NCBI GenBank assembly: GCA_963576565.1
Contig: OY755039.1
Location: forward strand, 143,103,369 to 143,167,368
Length of the DNA: 64,000 nucleotides
Origin: Aspidapion aeneum
Taxonomy: Eukaryota > Arthropoda > Insecta > Coleoptera > Brentidae
Direction of reading: 5' to 3'
In this document: piece after piece, positions 1 to 11,744 of the stretch
How the letters are laid out: every line of letters begins with the position of its first letter
How positions within the stretch are numbered: position 1 is the stretch's first letter
The notes under the pieces: model-generated
Databases searched by the model: none
Told to the model about the DNA's origin: nothing
The model's input: the letters and a program-made list of their open reading frames with translations, nothing else
Position numbers and translations under genes: made by a program

Positions 1-704
1 AAGCCTTTTAAAATAATATGCTCTGACTAGAAGACCGAAGAGCGGGATACTCTTTTTTCCCGTGTAACTATTAAAAGGAGCTTTTCTCGAAAAAATTAAT
101 AGGGAGTTTAATTAAAGCTAATAATATTGTCGTCAAAATAAAGTATAGTGCGAGGGATTTGGTCAAGAAAGAAAATATATGTGGAATGATAAACAATTAA
201 TATTGTGTGTATATCCCCAAATCCAAACACTAAGAAATATTATTTTTTAAATTGTACTTAACCAAATTGCAAGGTTGATACTTGATTTGGAAAATAATTT
301 CATTCTTTTCCAAATATGTCTCTACACACACGTTTTGTAGTAAAAATTTAGGTTTTTGCGATTAAAAAAAAGCAAATTCCGCACTTATTATTTTTAAAAT
401 TCCGTATCTTGGTTATACGAGCTTTGATAACACAAAAATTTCTGGCAGAACTTCCCCGGGTATAATTTTCTATGATTCGTTTAGTTTATTTTTGTCTATG
501 TTATTTTCAATTTTTTTATTTTCGACAAAATTAAATTTTTACACCTATTTTCAAACATTTTACGTTTTGACAAAACTTTTTTTGACCGTCTTGTAGGTCA
601 CCTGATTTTTTAAAGGTGATGAAATCTTCTAAATGTGCATGGAAAGAAAAATATTTTTAATAAAACAAAACATTATTTTAATAACTAAAATAAATTTCAA
701 AAAA
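1..704. other. AT-rich DNA, nothing recognised
   Basis: No gene, RNA or recognisable mobile element is visible. The stretch is AT-rich with many homopolymer runs, as in an insect intron or intergenic region. It could hold the unseen first dorsal exon or promoter, but no start codon followed by a convincing donor in the required phase was found. Confidence 0.5.
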
Positions 705-1240
705 TATACCTGGGATTAAACTAAAAAAAGAAAACCAAACAGCTTAAATCAAGAGACGAGTAAGATTGGCCTGGGCAGCATTTGGTAAATTAAGCAAAAT
801 ATTAAAAAACTACCTCAAAACAAAAGTGTATAACCAATGTATCCTTCCTGTACTTACCTATGGATCCCAGGCCTGAACACAAAATCAAACATGGATAAGG
901 TAACAAAAGCCCAAAGATCAATGGAAAGACAAATGTTGCACGTAAAGCTAACAGACAGAAAAAGGAATAAATGGATAAGAAATAAAACAAAAGTAAGGGA
1001 TGTCAGAGGAGAGGTGGCAAAATTAAAATGGAAATTTGCCGGTCATAATATCAGACAGAAAGACGATCGATGGAACAAATGTATTGTAAACTGGAGACCG
1101 TGGGAAAATAAAAGAAGTAGGAGAAGACCCCAAAGAAGATGATTTGAAGAAACACGCGGAAACTAGATGGATGAACACGGCGACCGACAGAGAAGATTGG
1201 AAGATATTAGGGGAGGACTATGTCCATTTTTTCCTGTTTT
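705..1240 (+). pseudogene. RTE-A non-LTR retrotransposon, 3' fragment
   Basis: This is the C-terminal end of an endonuclease/reverse-transcriptase polyprotein. The reading shows RRVRLAWAAFGKL, then LPVLTYGSQ, then a basic tail with RNKTKVRDVRGEVAKLKWKF and RWNKCIVNWRPWENKR. In-frame stops and frameshifts break it (around 743, 868 and 1141). The same tail is found on the minus strand at 11745-12277, so the family is multicopy here. The 5' end is truncated, which is usual for target-primed insertion. Assignment to the RTE clade rests on the overall look of the C-terminal region and is an inference. Confidence 0.75.
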
Positions 1241-1550
1241 AAAAAAAGGTATCTGCACTGATCTATAATGGTATGATAAGTGGATGTAATTTCAATAAAC
1301 TAACCTAGCAAATAAATCAATATACTTTTTAATATGGATATTAATAACATTAATAAATAATTAATAATTGAATTTAGGGTCCAACGATTTTTCTAGGCTT
1401 AGCCCAACTTTTTTAAATTCTAAATACTAGTTCAAAGACCACCGAGGTTCAACAGACCAGAGTCCTTAGTACGTGCTCCCAAGTTTTTAGTTCTTTAAAT
1501 GTTTTTTTTAAATTATCCAACTATAATTTAACATTATTTACTTGTGATTT

Positions 1551-1866
1551 TATCAGTTGGTTTATTTACGTTACATTCTACAAGTGTCACTATTTAATTT
1601 TAGTTTATATTATTTAAAAAGTTTCAAAAAAAATGTGCAGTTTTTGGAAACCTGATAATCCAGTAAATGAATTAAGTATTTACAACATAGCTAACTCAAA
1701 TTGGGGTTTACCTACAAACGTAGTGTACAGTGGGTCCCAAATTCGACGTTTTTGGGGGTTTCAGGTATAAAAAACCCCCACCTGCTCCCCCTGTCCCCCC
1801 TATATATACGCCCCTGGTAGGGTAAGCTATGCTGATCGTTCAAAAATAATAAAAAAGAAAGTTTAC
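1551..1866 (+). repeat. Repeat family P, copy 1
   Basis: About 315 bp recurs at 3012-3295 (continuing at 4413-4450) and, with a deletion, at 5083-5275. Shared landmarks are the run TTTGGGGGTTTCAGGTAT, a C-rich tract ending in TATATATACGCCCCTGG, and GATCGTTCAAAAATAATAAA. No coding potential was seen. Three copies within 4 kb suggest local duplication together with the transposons between them. Confidence 0.7.
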
Positions 1867-3011
1867 TACTATGTCGGTTTAGAACGTTTTTCTACGTTGT
1901 CCGACGCCTATTCTCCACCTCCTTCGATCCTGACAATCATCCTGTCAGATTTTTTTGACTCATTGATCTTTGGATTGACTGTTGCCATTCTAGTTTAGAA
2001 CGCTCTCTTTTTCTGCGACATATTGGTTGCCATTCTAGGAGTGGCTTTGGTAATCTTTCGTCGTGAATCCGTTATACATGGCCGTACCATATCAGTTGCC
2101 TTTTGTGATGTCATCCGTTATGCTTCCCTCGATTCCCATTCTTTCTTTTATGATCTCATTCCTTATGTGATCTATTCTCGATATTCTCATTGATCTTTTT
2201 ATTGCATTCATTTCGACACTTTCCATTTTTGTTTTGTATTTTTCTGTTACGCCACAAGTTTCTATTCCATACAACAGCGTGCTTTTCACCATTGTTTCAT
2301 ATATGTTAAATTTTACATTCTTTTTGATCTCTCTGCTCCATAGAATACTGTTAAGACATCAATAACCTTTTTTGATTTTACTATTCTTTTTTCCAGTTCT
2401 TTACAGTCTGTTCCTGTTTTATCAAATGTGACACCTAAGTATACATACTCATTGCATGGAGATATTCTTTGTCCATTGTCTAGTTCTAACTCACTGGATT
2501 CGTTTCCAATACATAAGTACTGTGTCTTGTCCACGTTCACTGTTAATCCCCACTTTTGTTATTCTGCCGTTAACTTTCTCATCATATACTCCATGTCTTC
2601 TTTATCATTAGCTACAATTACTTGGTCGTCAGCAAACTGTAGTGTGTATATAGTAAATCGGTCGTTAAGTTGTATTGCCATGCCGTGCACTTTACGTTTC
2701 CAGTTTTTTAGAGCTACTGCGATATATATTTTAAAAAGAGTTGGAGAGATACAACATCCCTGTCTTAAGCCTTTTGTTATCAGGAATTCTTTTGAACGTC
2801 TATTTCCAATTTTATCTGTAGATTTTGACTCTTTGTATAGTTCTTTTATCGCTTTTATGTATGTATGATTGATATTAGTTGGCTCTAACACTGTCCATAA
2901 TTTTTCTACAGGTACGATATCATATGCTTTTTGTAGGTCCACAAAGGTAACATGAGTCTCTATATTTCTGGCGCTCCTTTTCTCAATTACTTGTTTAAGA
3001 CAAAAAACATT
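1867..3011 (-). pseudogene. RTE-B non-LTR retrotransposon, truncated RT
   Basis: Read on the minus strand, this is a reverse transcriptase from the palm domain onward. It shows THVTFVDLQKAYD, GLRQGCCISPTLFKIY and the catalytic box FADDQVIVAND, then a thumb-like part with ESSELELDNGQRI and YLGVTFDK, then the C-terminal part with LLYGIETCGVTEKYKTK. It is broken into at least three frames and lacks the endonuclease. The same family occurs at 35094-35570, 36010-36440, 39667-41950, 42110-42870 and 51460-53165. It is distinct from the RTE-A family. Confidence 0.85.
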
Positions 3012-3295
3012 GTTATCAGTTGGTTTATTTATTTTAAGCCACATTACATTTTACAAGTGTTCTAACTGTTTAATTTTTGTTTTTGTTTATATTTTTGACA
3101 GTTTCAAAAAAAATGTGCAATTTTTGGAACCCTGATAATCCAGTAAATGAATTAAGTATCACAGTTAACTCAAATTGAGGTTTACCTACAAACGTAGTGT
3201 ACAGTGGGTCCCAAATTCGACGTTTTTGGGGGTTTCAGGTATAAAAAAAACCCCCACCTGCCCCCCCTATATATACGCCCCTGGTAGGTTGAGCT
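3012..3295 (+). repeat. Repeat family P, copy 2, split by a hAT element
   Basis: This matches 1551-1866 closely and stops at the hAT insertion that begins at 3296. The missing end resumes at 4413-4450. Confidence 0.7.
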
Positions 3296-4404
3296 CAGTG
3301 GCGGCATGTGGTAAAAAGCTTTCGGAGTGCACACCAAAAAAAAAAAAAATTGCGACGCTGGCGGAATTTTTTTTTGCAAATAATTAAAAAATGAGATATT
3401 TAGTTAGATATTAGTGAACTACCTATTATTATTGAAATTATAAATAAATAATAAATGTATCATACCTAGTTTACATATTTTTTCTTCTAATGGCAAAGAT
3501 GAAAATTTAATTGTTTTTAAATATGGCACGCTAATGCTATCAGAAATAGAAACTTCCGCCATTGTCGTAAATACCAAATCGTTGAAATCAAAACAAACCG
3601 CCAGCGCCCGACCGATAATGCCAAATTAGTGGTGTGCAAATACTATCTACTCGAGACTTTAATATCTGATACATTCGAAGTAATCGAATATCCTTCGACG
3701 CCAAATACTCGTTACTCGAATCCCGAATGGGACCGAAGCCGAAGTGTTACTTTCGTATCAATTGTATCGGCATCGGCCGTATGAGTAACGAGTTTGGAGT
3801 ACTTGTAATCATTTGGACCGATATTTATATATTGGATTTACCGATAATATAATATAAATAATAATAAAATCTAATACTCGAATAGGAAGTATCAGTATCT
3901 ACTCAATACTTGGAAAAGTATTCGTTGCACATCACTATGCCAAATTGTCTAAGTGCACTAATTAAAAGTGCCCTTGAGCTCCTCTAACATGCAAGGCGAA
4001 CCATGGGTGCGGGGGGCATCACGGGGGTGCGGGCGGTATCGAGGCTAGTTTTTGCACAGATTTTGTCCTAGGCACTGCCGCAGGAAGGTTCAGATTCTAT
4101 GTACTGTAAAATTCTATTGGGACATGTCGTCCTCTCTTTCTATATTTCGTAATTAGAATGCGACACAACATCTACGGAGCAAATAAAACTGAATAATTAG
4201 ATTCGAACTAACTATATAGCGCATCCGCCAGCATGCACCGCAGGTGGTTTGAACACGAATACAAACACATACATGAATTTGTAGGTAATATTCCAGTCTT
4301 TAGTGAATTCCGTTTGGGGTAATTATTAATTAAATTTTAGTATTTTTTTAAGTAAAATTTGGGAGTGCACGTGCACATTTGCACTTATGGAGAAACCGCC
4401 ACTG
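3296..4404. mobile_element. hAT-type non-autonomous element with perfect TSD
   Basis: The ends read CAGTGGCGGCATG and CCGCCACTG, and the element is flanked by the 8-bp direct repeat GTTGAGCT (3288-3295 and 4405-4412). An 8-bp duplication and CAGTGGCG termini are typical of hAT elements. A second hAT element (3627-3937) sits inside it. An inverted relative at about 36610-37497 retains a scrap of transposase, which supports the hAT assignment. Confidence 0.85.
3627..3937. mobile_element. Nested hAT MITE with perfect TSD
   Basis: The terminal inverted repeats are TAGTGGTGTGCAA and TTGCACATCACTA. They are flanked by the 8-bp target duplication TGCCAAAT (3619-3626 and 3938-3945). The interior has palindromic TACTCG and CGAGTA motifs and no coding capacity. 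Confidence 0.85.
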
Positions 4405-4462
4405 GTTGAGCTATGGTGATCGTTCAAAAATAATAAAAAGAAAGTTTTCCGACTTCAAAAGA

Positions 4463-5081
4463 ATTTGCGGACAGCTCTATTAAGCGGACACTCCCTTTAG
4501 GCGGACAAATTTTTTGGAACCACGCTTTTCCCTATTTCTGTACATGTAAAATTCACTCCTATAACCGGACACTCTAATAACCGGACGCGGACAATTTTTT
4601 TGGTTAAAAAATTTTGAAACCTCCTTTAACCGGACGTGAACCTCTGACAACGGGACGGAAAGCTGCACAACATGGGCACAAATATTATGTAGTATGTTGG
4701 CAACAACGCACTCTGCAGCCGGGGAATTACCTCCTTCCGTTTTAATGCGGAGACTAAATGCTTCTGTCGTATTTACAACATATTTTATTCGGCGGGGGCG
4801 AGACCGCTGTGTTTTATTTTTATTGTTCAATTGGGTAGTAATAGATCTCTTTGAAATAGTGCATAGTAAAAAACTTCTTAGTTTACGTGAAAAAATGGAA
4901 GTTGTTAACGTTTCGGAGAAGAAAGATCGCTGAAAAATTTAATATCGGAAAAACACAAGCAGCGAAAATTGTTAATAAATATATATTGAAATTTCGCAGT
5001 TCCCTCTCATAAGCGGACACCTCCAATAAACGGACAAAATCGACAGAACCGTGAGTGTCCGCTTATGGGAGGTTTCACTGT
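4463..5081 (+). mobile_element. pogo/Tigger-like element, copy 1, internally deleted
   Basis: The right terminus ends GGAGGTTTCACTGTA. Multiple degenerate GCGGACA motifs lie near both ends. A short coding relic at about 4865-4990 reads SLREKMEVVNVSEKKDR and then, after a break, a segment like KTQAAKIVNKY. This is the N-terminal helix-turn-helix seen in pogo/Tigger (CENP-B-like) transposases. The left terminus is damaged and most of the transposase is missing. Confidence 0.7.
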
Positions 5082-5082
5082 A

Positions 5083-5275
5083 TTTATTTTAAGCCACGTT
5101 ACATTCTACAAGTGTTCCAACTGTTTAATTTTTGTTTTTGTTTAAATTCGACGTTTTTGGGGGTTTCACGTATAAAAAAACCCTCACCTGCCAGCCCTGG
5201 ACCCCCTAAATATACGCCACTAGTGGGGTAAGCTATGGTGATCGTTCAAAAATAATAAAAAGAAAGTTTTCCGAA
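5083..5275 (+). repeat. Repeat family P, copy 3, internally deleted
   Basis: It carries the beginning (TTTATTTTAAGCCACGTTAC) and the end (GATCGTTCAAAAATAATAAA) of family P. The middle is deleted relative to copies 1 and 2. Confidence 0.6.
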
Positions 5276-5291
5276 TTAAAAAGAAATTATA

Positions 5292-6539
5292 CAGTGAAAC
5301 CTCTGCTTGCGGACACCTCTATTAAGCGGACACTCCCTTTGGGCGGACAAATTTTTTGGAACCACGCTTTTCCCTATTTCTTTACATGTAAAATAACCGG
5401 ACACTCTAATAACCGGACGCGGACAATTTTTTTGGTTAAAAAATTTTGAAACCTTCTTTAACCGGACGTGAACCTCTGACAACGGGACGGAAAACTGCAC
5501 ATGTGCACAAATATTATCATTAACTTAAATCAATAAATATTATGTAGTATGTTGGCAACCACGCACTCTGAAGCCGGGGAATTACCTTTTTCCGTTTTAA
5601 TGCGGAGATTAAATGCTTCTGTCGAATTTACAAAATATTTTATTTGGCGGGACTGCTGTTTTATTTTTATTTTATAACTTGGGTAGTAATCAGTGTTGCC
5701 ACCTCTACCGATTTTTCGGTAGATCTACCGATTTAGCCTTTTACTTTACGATGTACCGAATTACCATAGTTTTCTACCGATTTTTTTTTCGATATAAACT
5801 TTTTTTTTGACACGCCTCGTTATCGCGATTAAAAAATAAAATATTTTTTTTATGTAAGATCCTTTGTAGAATAAAAATTTTATTTCAAGCCATTGTTTTT
5901 AAAAGTGTATTTATGGCGCCATCTCTTGGATTTTGCGATATACTCAGCCGGCAGCCGCAAGCGGCATTAAAGATCACGCTATTATAAACCCTGAGGTTTT
6001 TTTATAATATTATCCACCTGATAGGGACCTAATGCAATAAAGCCAGGCACAAATTGTGCCGGGCACTATATTGACAGTTTCACATTATAAGAACAGCTGT
6101 CTTCTTTCAAAATAAGGCCATTGTGTATTATAAGAGCCGGATTTAATAGTGACGCCACAATTAATGGAAAATAAACGACTGGATTTCTAAATTTGACTTT
6201 GGTATGTCAATTTTGAAAGATCAACTGTCAGTTTTTAATGCGAAACTGTCAATATAGTGCCTGGCTTTATTGCAATAGGTCCCTAGTATGTACCTATTTT
6301 TTTTTAATTCTTAATTTTGGTATTTTGTCAGTAAAAACAAATCGTAGAAATACAATTTACCTACTAAATCAATCCAAACTATCGATTTTTATCGCCAAAT
6401 TTAATATCGGAAACACTCAAGCAGCGAAAATGGTTAATAAATATATATAAAAATTTCGCAGTTCCCTCTCATAAGCGGGCACCTCCAATAAGCGGACAAA
6501 ATCGACGAATCCATCAGTGTCCACTTATAGGAGGTTTCA
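5292..6539 (+). mobile_element. pogo/Tigger-like element, copy 2, with nested insertions
   Basis: The left end reads CAGTGAAACCTCTGCTTGCG after a TA dinucleotide. The right end is a degraded GGAGGTTTCA. The transposase relic at 6395-6450 reads KFNIGNTQAAKMVNKYI, like copy 1. A palindromic insertion occupies 6022-6285. The left half of the element closely matches copy 1 (about 4463-4770). Confidence 0.7.
6022..6285. mobile_element. Palindromic MITE
   Basis: The ends TAGGGACCTA and TAGGTCCCTA are followed inward by long complementary arms (AATGCAATAAAGCCAGGCAC and its complement). It has no coding capacity. It lies inside the second Tigger-like copy. Confidence 0.7.
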
Positions 6540-6540
6540 T

Positions 6541-6837
6541 ATCCTTCCAGATGATTTTTAAACTTTTTTGTCGCGCCGTCTGACTGTCTGTCTGTAACGA
6601 CTTTGGTAACGACCCACGCGCATAACTCAAAAACTGATTGCCTGATTTTAAGAAAATTTGGTAAACAGCTGGATTTTGGCCCTAGATGGTATCATTTAAA
6701 AATGAATAAAATCCGAAGTACATCTGCCGAAAAAAGGATGGGGGTAGCTTTCAAAAGTTAAATTTCTGGTAAAAACATACCATGTGTTTTAGTTGAATTT
6801 AGTATCTGTGTTGGGTTTTGGCACTAAATGGACCCCT
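6541..6837 (+). repeat. AGCTCACAC family, partial copy
   Basis: It carries the middle part of the AGCTCACAC family: a TGACTGTCTGTCTGTAACGA tract, then CGCGCATAACTCAAAAACTG. It abuts the inverted full copy that follows, making a head-to-head arrangement. Confidence 0.6.
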
Positions 6838-7645
6838 CTAAAAATACTCTGTCAATATATGGGCCCTTAAGCTCACACTAGGTACTATAGTTATAGTGTA
6901 CGTGTGAGCTAATATAACTAAAAACTGAAATATATTTTATTCAACTCCAGACTAAATTACCTTTTGTTTGATACCACACAAGCCATGTTTTGACTTAAAC
7001 TTAAATTTTTGAAATCTACCCCCACCCTTAAAAAAAACAAAAACTAAAATGTTTTTTGTTAAACTCCGGACTCAATTACCTTTCGTTTGATATCACACAC
7101 GCCATATTTTCACTTAAACTCTAATTTTTAAAATATACCCCCACCCGGTTTTTAAAATAAATTAAAATGTATTTTGTTTAACTGCAGACTCAATTACCTT
7201 TCGTTTGATATCACACACGCCATATTTTCACTTAAACTCTAATTTTTAAAATATACCCCCACCCTTTTTTTAAAATAAATTAAAATGTATTTTGTTTAAC
7301 TGCAGACTTAATTACCTTTCGTTTGATATCACACACGCCATATTTTCACTTAAACTCTAATTTTTAAAATATACCCCCACCCTTTTTTTAAAATAAATTA
7401 AAATGTATTTTGTTTAACTGCAGACTCCATTACCTTTCGTTTGATATCACACACGCCATATTTTCACATAAACTCTAATTTTGAAATCTACCCCCTTTTA
7501 TTTGGTTTGTGTTCAGTGGATTTTCTTCATTTTTAAATGGGACCATCTCGACCCAAGACCCAGCCTAGGTACCAAATTTCATTAAAATCGGTTAAGCGGT
7601 TTTTGAGTTATGCGCGTTGGTCGTTACAGACAGACAGACAGACAT

Positions 7646-7679
<34 letters not shown>

Positions 7680-7822
7680 GGCGCAACAAAAAAGTTTCAA
7701 AATCATCTGAAACGCAAAGATATATAAAAAATTTTGAAATCGGAGCTACTTTTTTTTTCTCGAAAAAATTAGGATCACCATAGCTCACACTCCTATAGTA
7801 TAGTATATGTGTGAGCTAATAA
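6838..7822 (-). repeat. AGCTCACAC hairpin-ended element, copy A
   Basis: Both ends are hairpins made of AGCTCACAC and GTGTGAGCT arms around a TATAGTATAG-type core (about 6870-6910 and 7784-7818). The interior has five tandem units of about 118 bp (about 6955-7490, each with CAATTACCTTTCGTTTGAT), a phrase ending in TAACTCAAAAACCGC on the family strand, and a GACA microsatellite at 7627-7679. Other copies are at 16853-18160, 20181-20890, 26815-27531 and 37617-38938. No ORF was found. I do not recognise the superfamily. Confidence 0.8.
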
Positions 7823-8018
7823 ATCAAATCCAGCGCACATAAGCCAAAACAAGGGGTGGGGGTTGATTGCAAAAATTATAGTTTTGCTAAAAATATGACT
7901 TGTGTTGTACTATATTAAAGGTAACTGGTGTATAAAGAGCAACAAGATACATTATAGTTTATTTTGTTTAGTTGTGTTATACTGGGTGGTGTAGAGGAGA
8001 ATATTTTGAAAATACATA

Positions 8019-8702
8019 TACAGGGTGTCCCAAATAAAAGCAACTACATGGGGATTTCGGAAACGGTAAGAGATACGAGTTTGTTTAAATAAGAAAAAAG
8101 TTGCGCTATTCTAAGCCCAATCAGGTGCTGTATCAATATTAAAGATATCTATAGGGGTTACTAAAATATCGAACAAAAACTAAAAATTGTGTTTTTTGAA
8201 AAATTTAAATTTCGCCGCCATCTCGCAAACAAATTTAATGGAATTTGGTAGTTTTGTTGCAACGACGGCCATTCGAATGACGTTAACAAATTTTTTCTAG
8301 GCCTTCTAGTTTTTTTGAAACCATAACCAACTTTGTTATTTCTTATGACCGCCATATTGAATTTATACGTCAATAAATAGAGCATTAAAAGAGCTTTTCA
8401 ACCATGTATAATAAGCCTATCTTTGAATGACGGAAAATGTGAATTTATTTAAAAAACTGTTTTACTTGGTTGACTGTGAAACAAAGACCGTAGTTGCGTT
8501 TGTTGTCATACCTACGTAACTATCTGTCAAAACTTTGTCATTTATGTGATTTATTTGATGGAGTTTTAATGTACTGTTATCGATAATTTTTGGGTTTTTC
8601 TAATACTCCCGAAACACCAGACGGTTTTTTTTGGGAATTTTTGTGCGAATTAATTGGCAGATTATTTTTACATTTTTTATACTTTGGATCACCCTGTTCA
8701 TA
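8019..8702. repeat. Probable element with ACAGGGTGTCC terminus
   Basis: It begins TATACAGGGTGTCCCAAATA. A weaker inverted match (ATCACCCTGTTCATA) lies at about 8686-8702. This terminus recurs at 9740, 12278 and 14754 and is common in insect Tc1/mariner-related non-autonomous elements. The right end is uncertain. Confidence 0.4.
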
Positions 8703-8852
8703 CATATTATTACTACATTAACTAATAGAATGAATATTGTGATAGTCAGTATGGTATTAGCCATTTTTCGAATGGAATTTCTTTGGGAAAACCACATGTA
8801 CGTTGAGTTCGTTAATCTTAATTTAACCTAAAACCTAGGACAATACGAAATA

Positions 8853-8986
8853 TACAGGGTGTTCCAAGTTAAGTGTCCAACATTCTAACTTTGTTATTAT
8901 TAAAGGTAGAAAAAAGTTTAAATTATTGGTATTAGTAGAATGTTTGACGCTCTTTAAGATGCAGATGAAACTTAGAACACCCTGTA
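8853..8986. mobile_element. Short Tc1/mariner-type MITE
   Basis: The 134-bp unit has ends TACAGGGTGTTCCAAGTT and AACTTAGAACACCCTGTA and is flanked on both sides by TA. The TA duplication and small size fit a Tc1/mariner-type MITE. It has no coding capacity. Confidence 0.7.
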
Positions 8987-9163
8987 TATAATAGTCGATT
9001 TACCAAATTTCTTAACTACACATGATCCTGCCATCTCTTTTCTACTCAGGTTAAAGTATCTCCCTCTTACTAACTTCACATATGCATCACAGGTTAGTGA
9101 ATAAGAAAAAACTAATTTTGTGAGTAGAAAACAGAGGGTAACGCATGCGCCGTTTAAAAATAT

Positions 9164-9300
9164 GATCATGGTTTCGGTGGCTCAATTGGTAGGGCGTTGG
9201 CGTACAATATCAGAGGTTTCGAGTTCGAATCCTGGCCGACGCACAGCAAATTTTTTTTATAATTTTTCGTTCCGTAACTTCACCCATGATGGTTTAGAAT
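9164..9300 (+). mobile_element. tRNA-derived SINE
   Basis: It contains a Pol III box A (TGGCTCAATTGG) and, about 40 bp later, a box B (GAGTTCGAATCC), followed by CGACGCACAG and a T-rich tail. Related copies lie at 29790-29900 (minus), 30783-30920 and 31608-31740. The multicopy nature and extra 3' tail argue for a SINE rather than a working tRNA gene. Confidence 0.75.
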
Positions 9301-9597
9301 TTTTGTTTACGGTTTTGAGTAAAATCTTGCATTATTGCACTTTGATATGGATATGTTTATACAATAAGTAGTTCATGTATACTTTGTATTCGATATTAGC
9401 ACAGACATGTTATGCTTTTTCTTTAATTCGTAGATTTTAGAAGTTTATTTTCTCCTTCACTGTACCACAAAAAAACTAGCGTGTATAGATAGTTTTTTAA
9501 TAATAATTTAGACATCACGTTTGCATGAAAGAGAAATACACACAATTAAATAGGTTATTTTTCTTATTTTATCTTTTTTTTTTCATATTTTTTTCAG

Positions 9598-9648
9598 ATG
9601 AAACCCGAAGCCCAAGGTCATCGAATTATATCAACATAAGTGATGTTA
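9598..9648 (+). CDS. dl: dorsal N-terminal exon
   Basis: The acceptor is a T-rich tract ending TTTTTTCAG at 9597 and the donor is GTAAGT at 9649. The exon is 51 bp. One base from an upstream exon completes its first codon, and it leaves one base (A) over. Read in that phase it gives ETRSPRSSNYINISDV. Joining to 19679 makes the next residue isoleucine, followed by EVLEADDPFY. The other two frames contain stops. This is the tail before the Rel domain, a region that varies among insect Dorsals. I matched it by splice phase and sequence continuity rather than by a known domain. The exon with the initiator methionine must lie further upstream. Confidence 0.72.
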
Positions 9649-10820
9649 GTAAGTAACTTTTTTATTTTGCTTTTTTTTAACTAAAGCTTTTAAGTAAGTA
9701 TAGTGGATAGATTAACTGCACTGCAGCGGAACAGCACGAAGCTAATCTACAGGGTGTCCCAATTGAACTCTTAAATTGAAAAATCACGAGTGCGTGAGAC
9801 AACGTATATGATCTAAGCGTACAAGGTCGAGACAGCAAACGACGCACAGAGGGGCAAAATCAAGAAAACATGCGATTTAGTGCAGAACTCATTTATCTAA
9901 TATGGGAGATATTTTTACTGAAAACTATTTATTAATAATCGCTTTACCATAGCAAGTTAGCTTCGGATAGTCAAACGTCAAACAAATGAATAAAACACCT
10001 TGTCAAAGTAAGCATGTTTTGAAAATTGACGTTGCGTAGTTGTTTTAAGAACACAAATGAATCAACTTGGCCACAATTTTTAATGTTGATCAAGTTTGGT
10101 TAAAATAATTTTAATAATGTCAGATAATCACTATGGTGAGTACATTATTATCGTATAAAAAAAATACAAAATTTTTTGTTATTTTTCTTCAAACTGCCAT
10201 TTTTGTAAAATCTTTCAAAAATTTATTATTTTCTTGGACACATTTTAAAATGATGCCACATTTAGCTGCTAGTTTTTGCTAATAAGGCCGAAATTAATTT
10301 TTAAATATTAACATTTTTCTCCAAACTTAGCGAAATATGTCTGTAAATTGTAGTATATTTAAAATATAAAGTACTAAATCCATATACATCTACACATACT
10401 ATTATTATACTCATTATATATTAAGGAATAAAAGTCACACCTTATCCCGAGGCAAAAAGTTTGTAGCCTGAGCGTAGCGAGGTATATAATTGGCCAATAG
10501 CTAACAAGACACTAATTACGAATTTTAGGAGATATTTTGGATTTTTCTGCCCTAAAATTAAAGTATAATTATAATTGTGGTTTTCAGCTACTTTACTAAA
10601 AACACAATGTCTAATATAGCCTTTTATTTTGAATTTTAAGGATAAAAAGTGACAGTTTTAGCGCTAAAATAAGGATTAATATTCTTATAATATATACCAA
10701 GGGATAAGAGTGACACTTTTTATTTCAAGGTAAAAAGTTTTTAGCAAGAGCGTAGCGAAAGCTACGATTCGTTAAATGATAAAAATACTTGGTAAACTTA
10801 TCACGTCCTTGCAATGCAGC
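9649..10820. other. Intron, mostly unclassified
   Basis: AT-rich intron DNA. One ACAGGGTGTCCCAATTGAAC terminus occurs near 9740 without a clear partner. Two diverged copies of a segment containing GAGCGTAGCGA (near 10470 and 10745) are opposed by similar inverted phrases, suggesting an old degraded palindromic element. No coding sequence was seen. Confidence 0.45.
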
Positions 10821-11012
10821 TATAGGTAAATTTAGTGGGAATAAGGACACTGTTGTTCTGGTAAATATACGTTTTAATCCATCGGTATCGTTTCGATAAT
10901 GGTTGATGAAGGTCTGATGAAGACAAAAACCATTGTCGAAACGTTACCGATGGATTAAAACGTATATTTACCAGAACAACAGTGTCCTTATTCCCACTAA
11001 ATTTACCTATAG
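10821..11012. repeat. Near-perfect palindrome with hammerhead-like core
   Basis: Arms of about 85 bp begin TATAGGTAAATTTAGTGGGA and end with the complement. The arms are separated by a short spacer. The spacer and inner right arm carry a hammerhead-like motif (10911-10948). The layout resembles two Penelope-type retroelement ends joined head to head. Confidence 0.75.
10911..10948 (+). ncRNA. Hammerhead-like ribozyme motif
   Basis: In order: helix I GGU, core CUGAUGA, one extra A, helix II GACAA with loop AAACCA and UUGUC, then GAA, then ACGUU as minimal helix III and cleavage triplet GUU, then helix I ACC. Core bases are present, but helix I is only 3 bp and one unpaired base precedes helix II. 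Hammerheads with minimal helix III are known from Penelope-like elements. Self-cleavage as a monomer would probably be weak. Confidence 0.5.
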
Positions 11013-11166
11013 ATAAAAATACTCTTTTATAACGAAGTTTATCCGGTAATTTTACACTTTCAGACCGATCTCTTTTTTAACTTATTATTTGATTTATTAA
11101 TATAGGTAAATTATTTTTTGTTCTGTTTAGTATACTATATATTGATTGATAAACAAAGAAAGCTTC

Positions 11167-11335
11167 CAGTGGCGTAAATAGAAAAATGTCTCGGGGTGGG
11201 CCCGAGATAGCTTTGGGGGGGCCGAGACCCCATGAGGCCGTATTTTATGCTGTTTTATGTTTGTATTCATGAAATATGTGGAAAATATCTAGAAAAATCT
11301 TAGCTTCGGGAGGGCCCCCCTTATATACGCCATAG
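11167..11335. mobile_element. hAT MITE with perfect TSD
   Basis: It begins CAGTGGCGTAAATAG and ends TTATATACGCCATAG. It is flanked by the 8-bp repeat AAAGCTTC (11159-11166 and 11336-11343). The interior is C/G-rich near the ends (GGCCCGAG and GGGCCCCCC). A relative is at 21031-21187. Confidence 0.8.
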
Positions 11336-11744
11336 AAAGCTTCTGTCAAGTCGTTTTAAAAATGGCGAAAGCCAGTCAGAAGAAAAGTGTGCAAAATTTT
11401 ATATCGGTTCTGTAAAGTTTTTTTTTGGGGAGGGGGGTTAGGTGTTTTCATTTTTCAGGGGGACGATTAGTTATTGGGGAGGGGGCAAACTTGGCCTTTC
11501 CGTTTCTGTAGGGTCGACAACATAATATAATATTTTGTAAACATTGCCGTAGTACATAGTATTTTATGAAATATTTTGAAGCTTATTCGACCACTTATAC
11601 CTCGACTAACAGCTCGGGGTAACTTTTTTTTTATTTTGGATCTCTAAGTAATTCATTTTGAACATTCCTGACTACAAAGGAATACATCCATTGCACTGTG
11701 GGACTTTATCGCATCTTTTTGTACTTCTGCCCCACTGTGCGACT

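Noticed and set aside
6955..7490. CRISPR array
   Set aside because: The tandem units are contiguous minisatellite repeats with no unique spacers, in an insect genome.
9164..9250. A functional tRNA gene
   Set aside because: Box A and B are present, but the cloverleaf is imperfect and several copies with the same 3' tail occur, so it is a SINE.
9600..9640. Translation start at the ATG overlapping 9598
   Set aside because: That frame stops after 13 codons. The frame that continues into the next exon uses this ATG's bases across a split codon.
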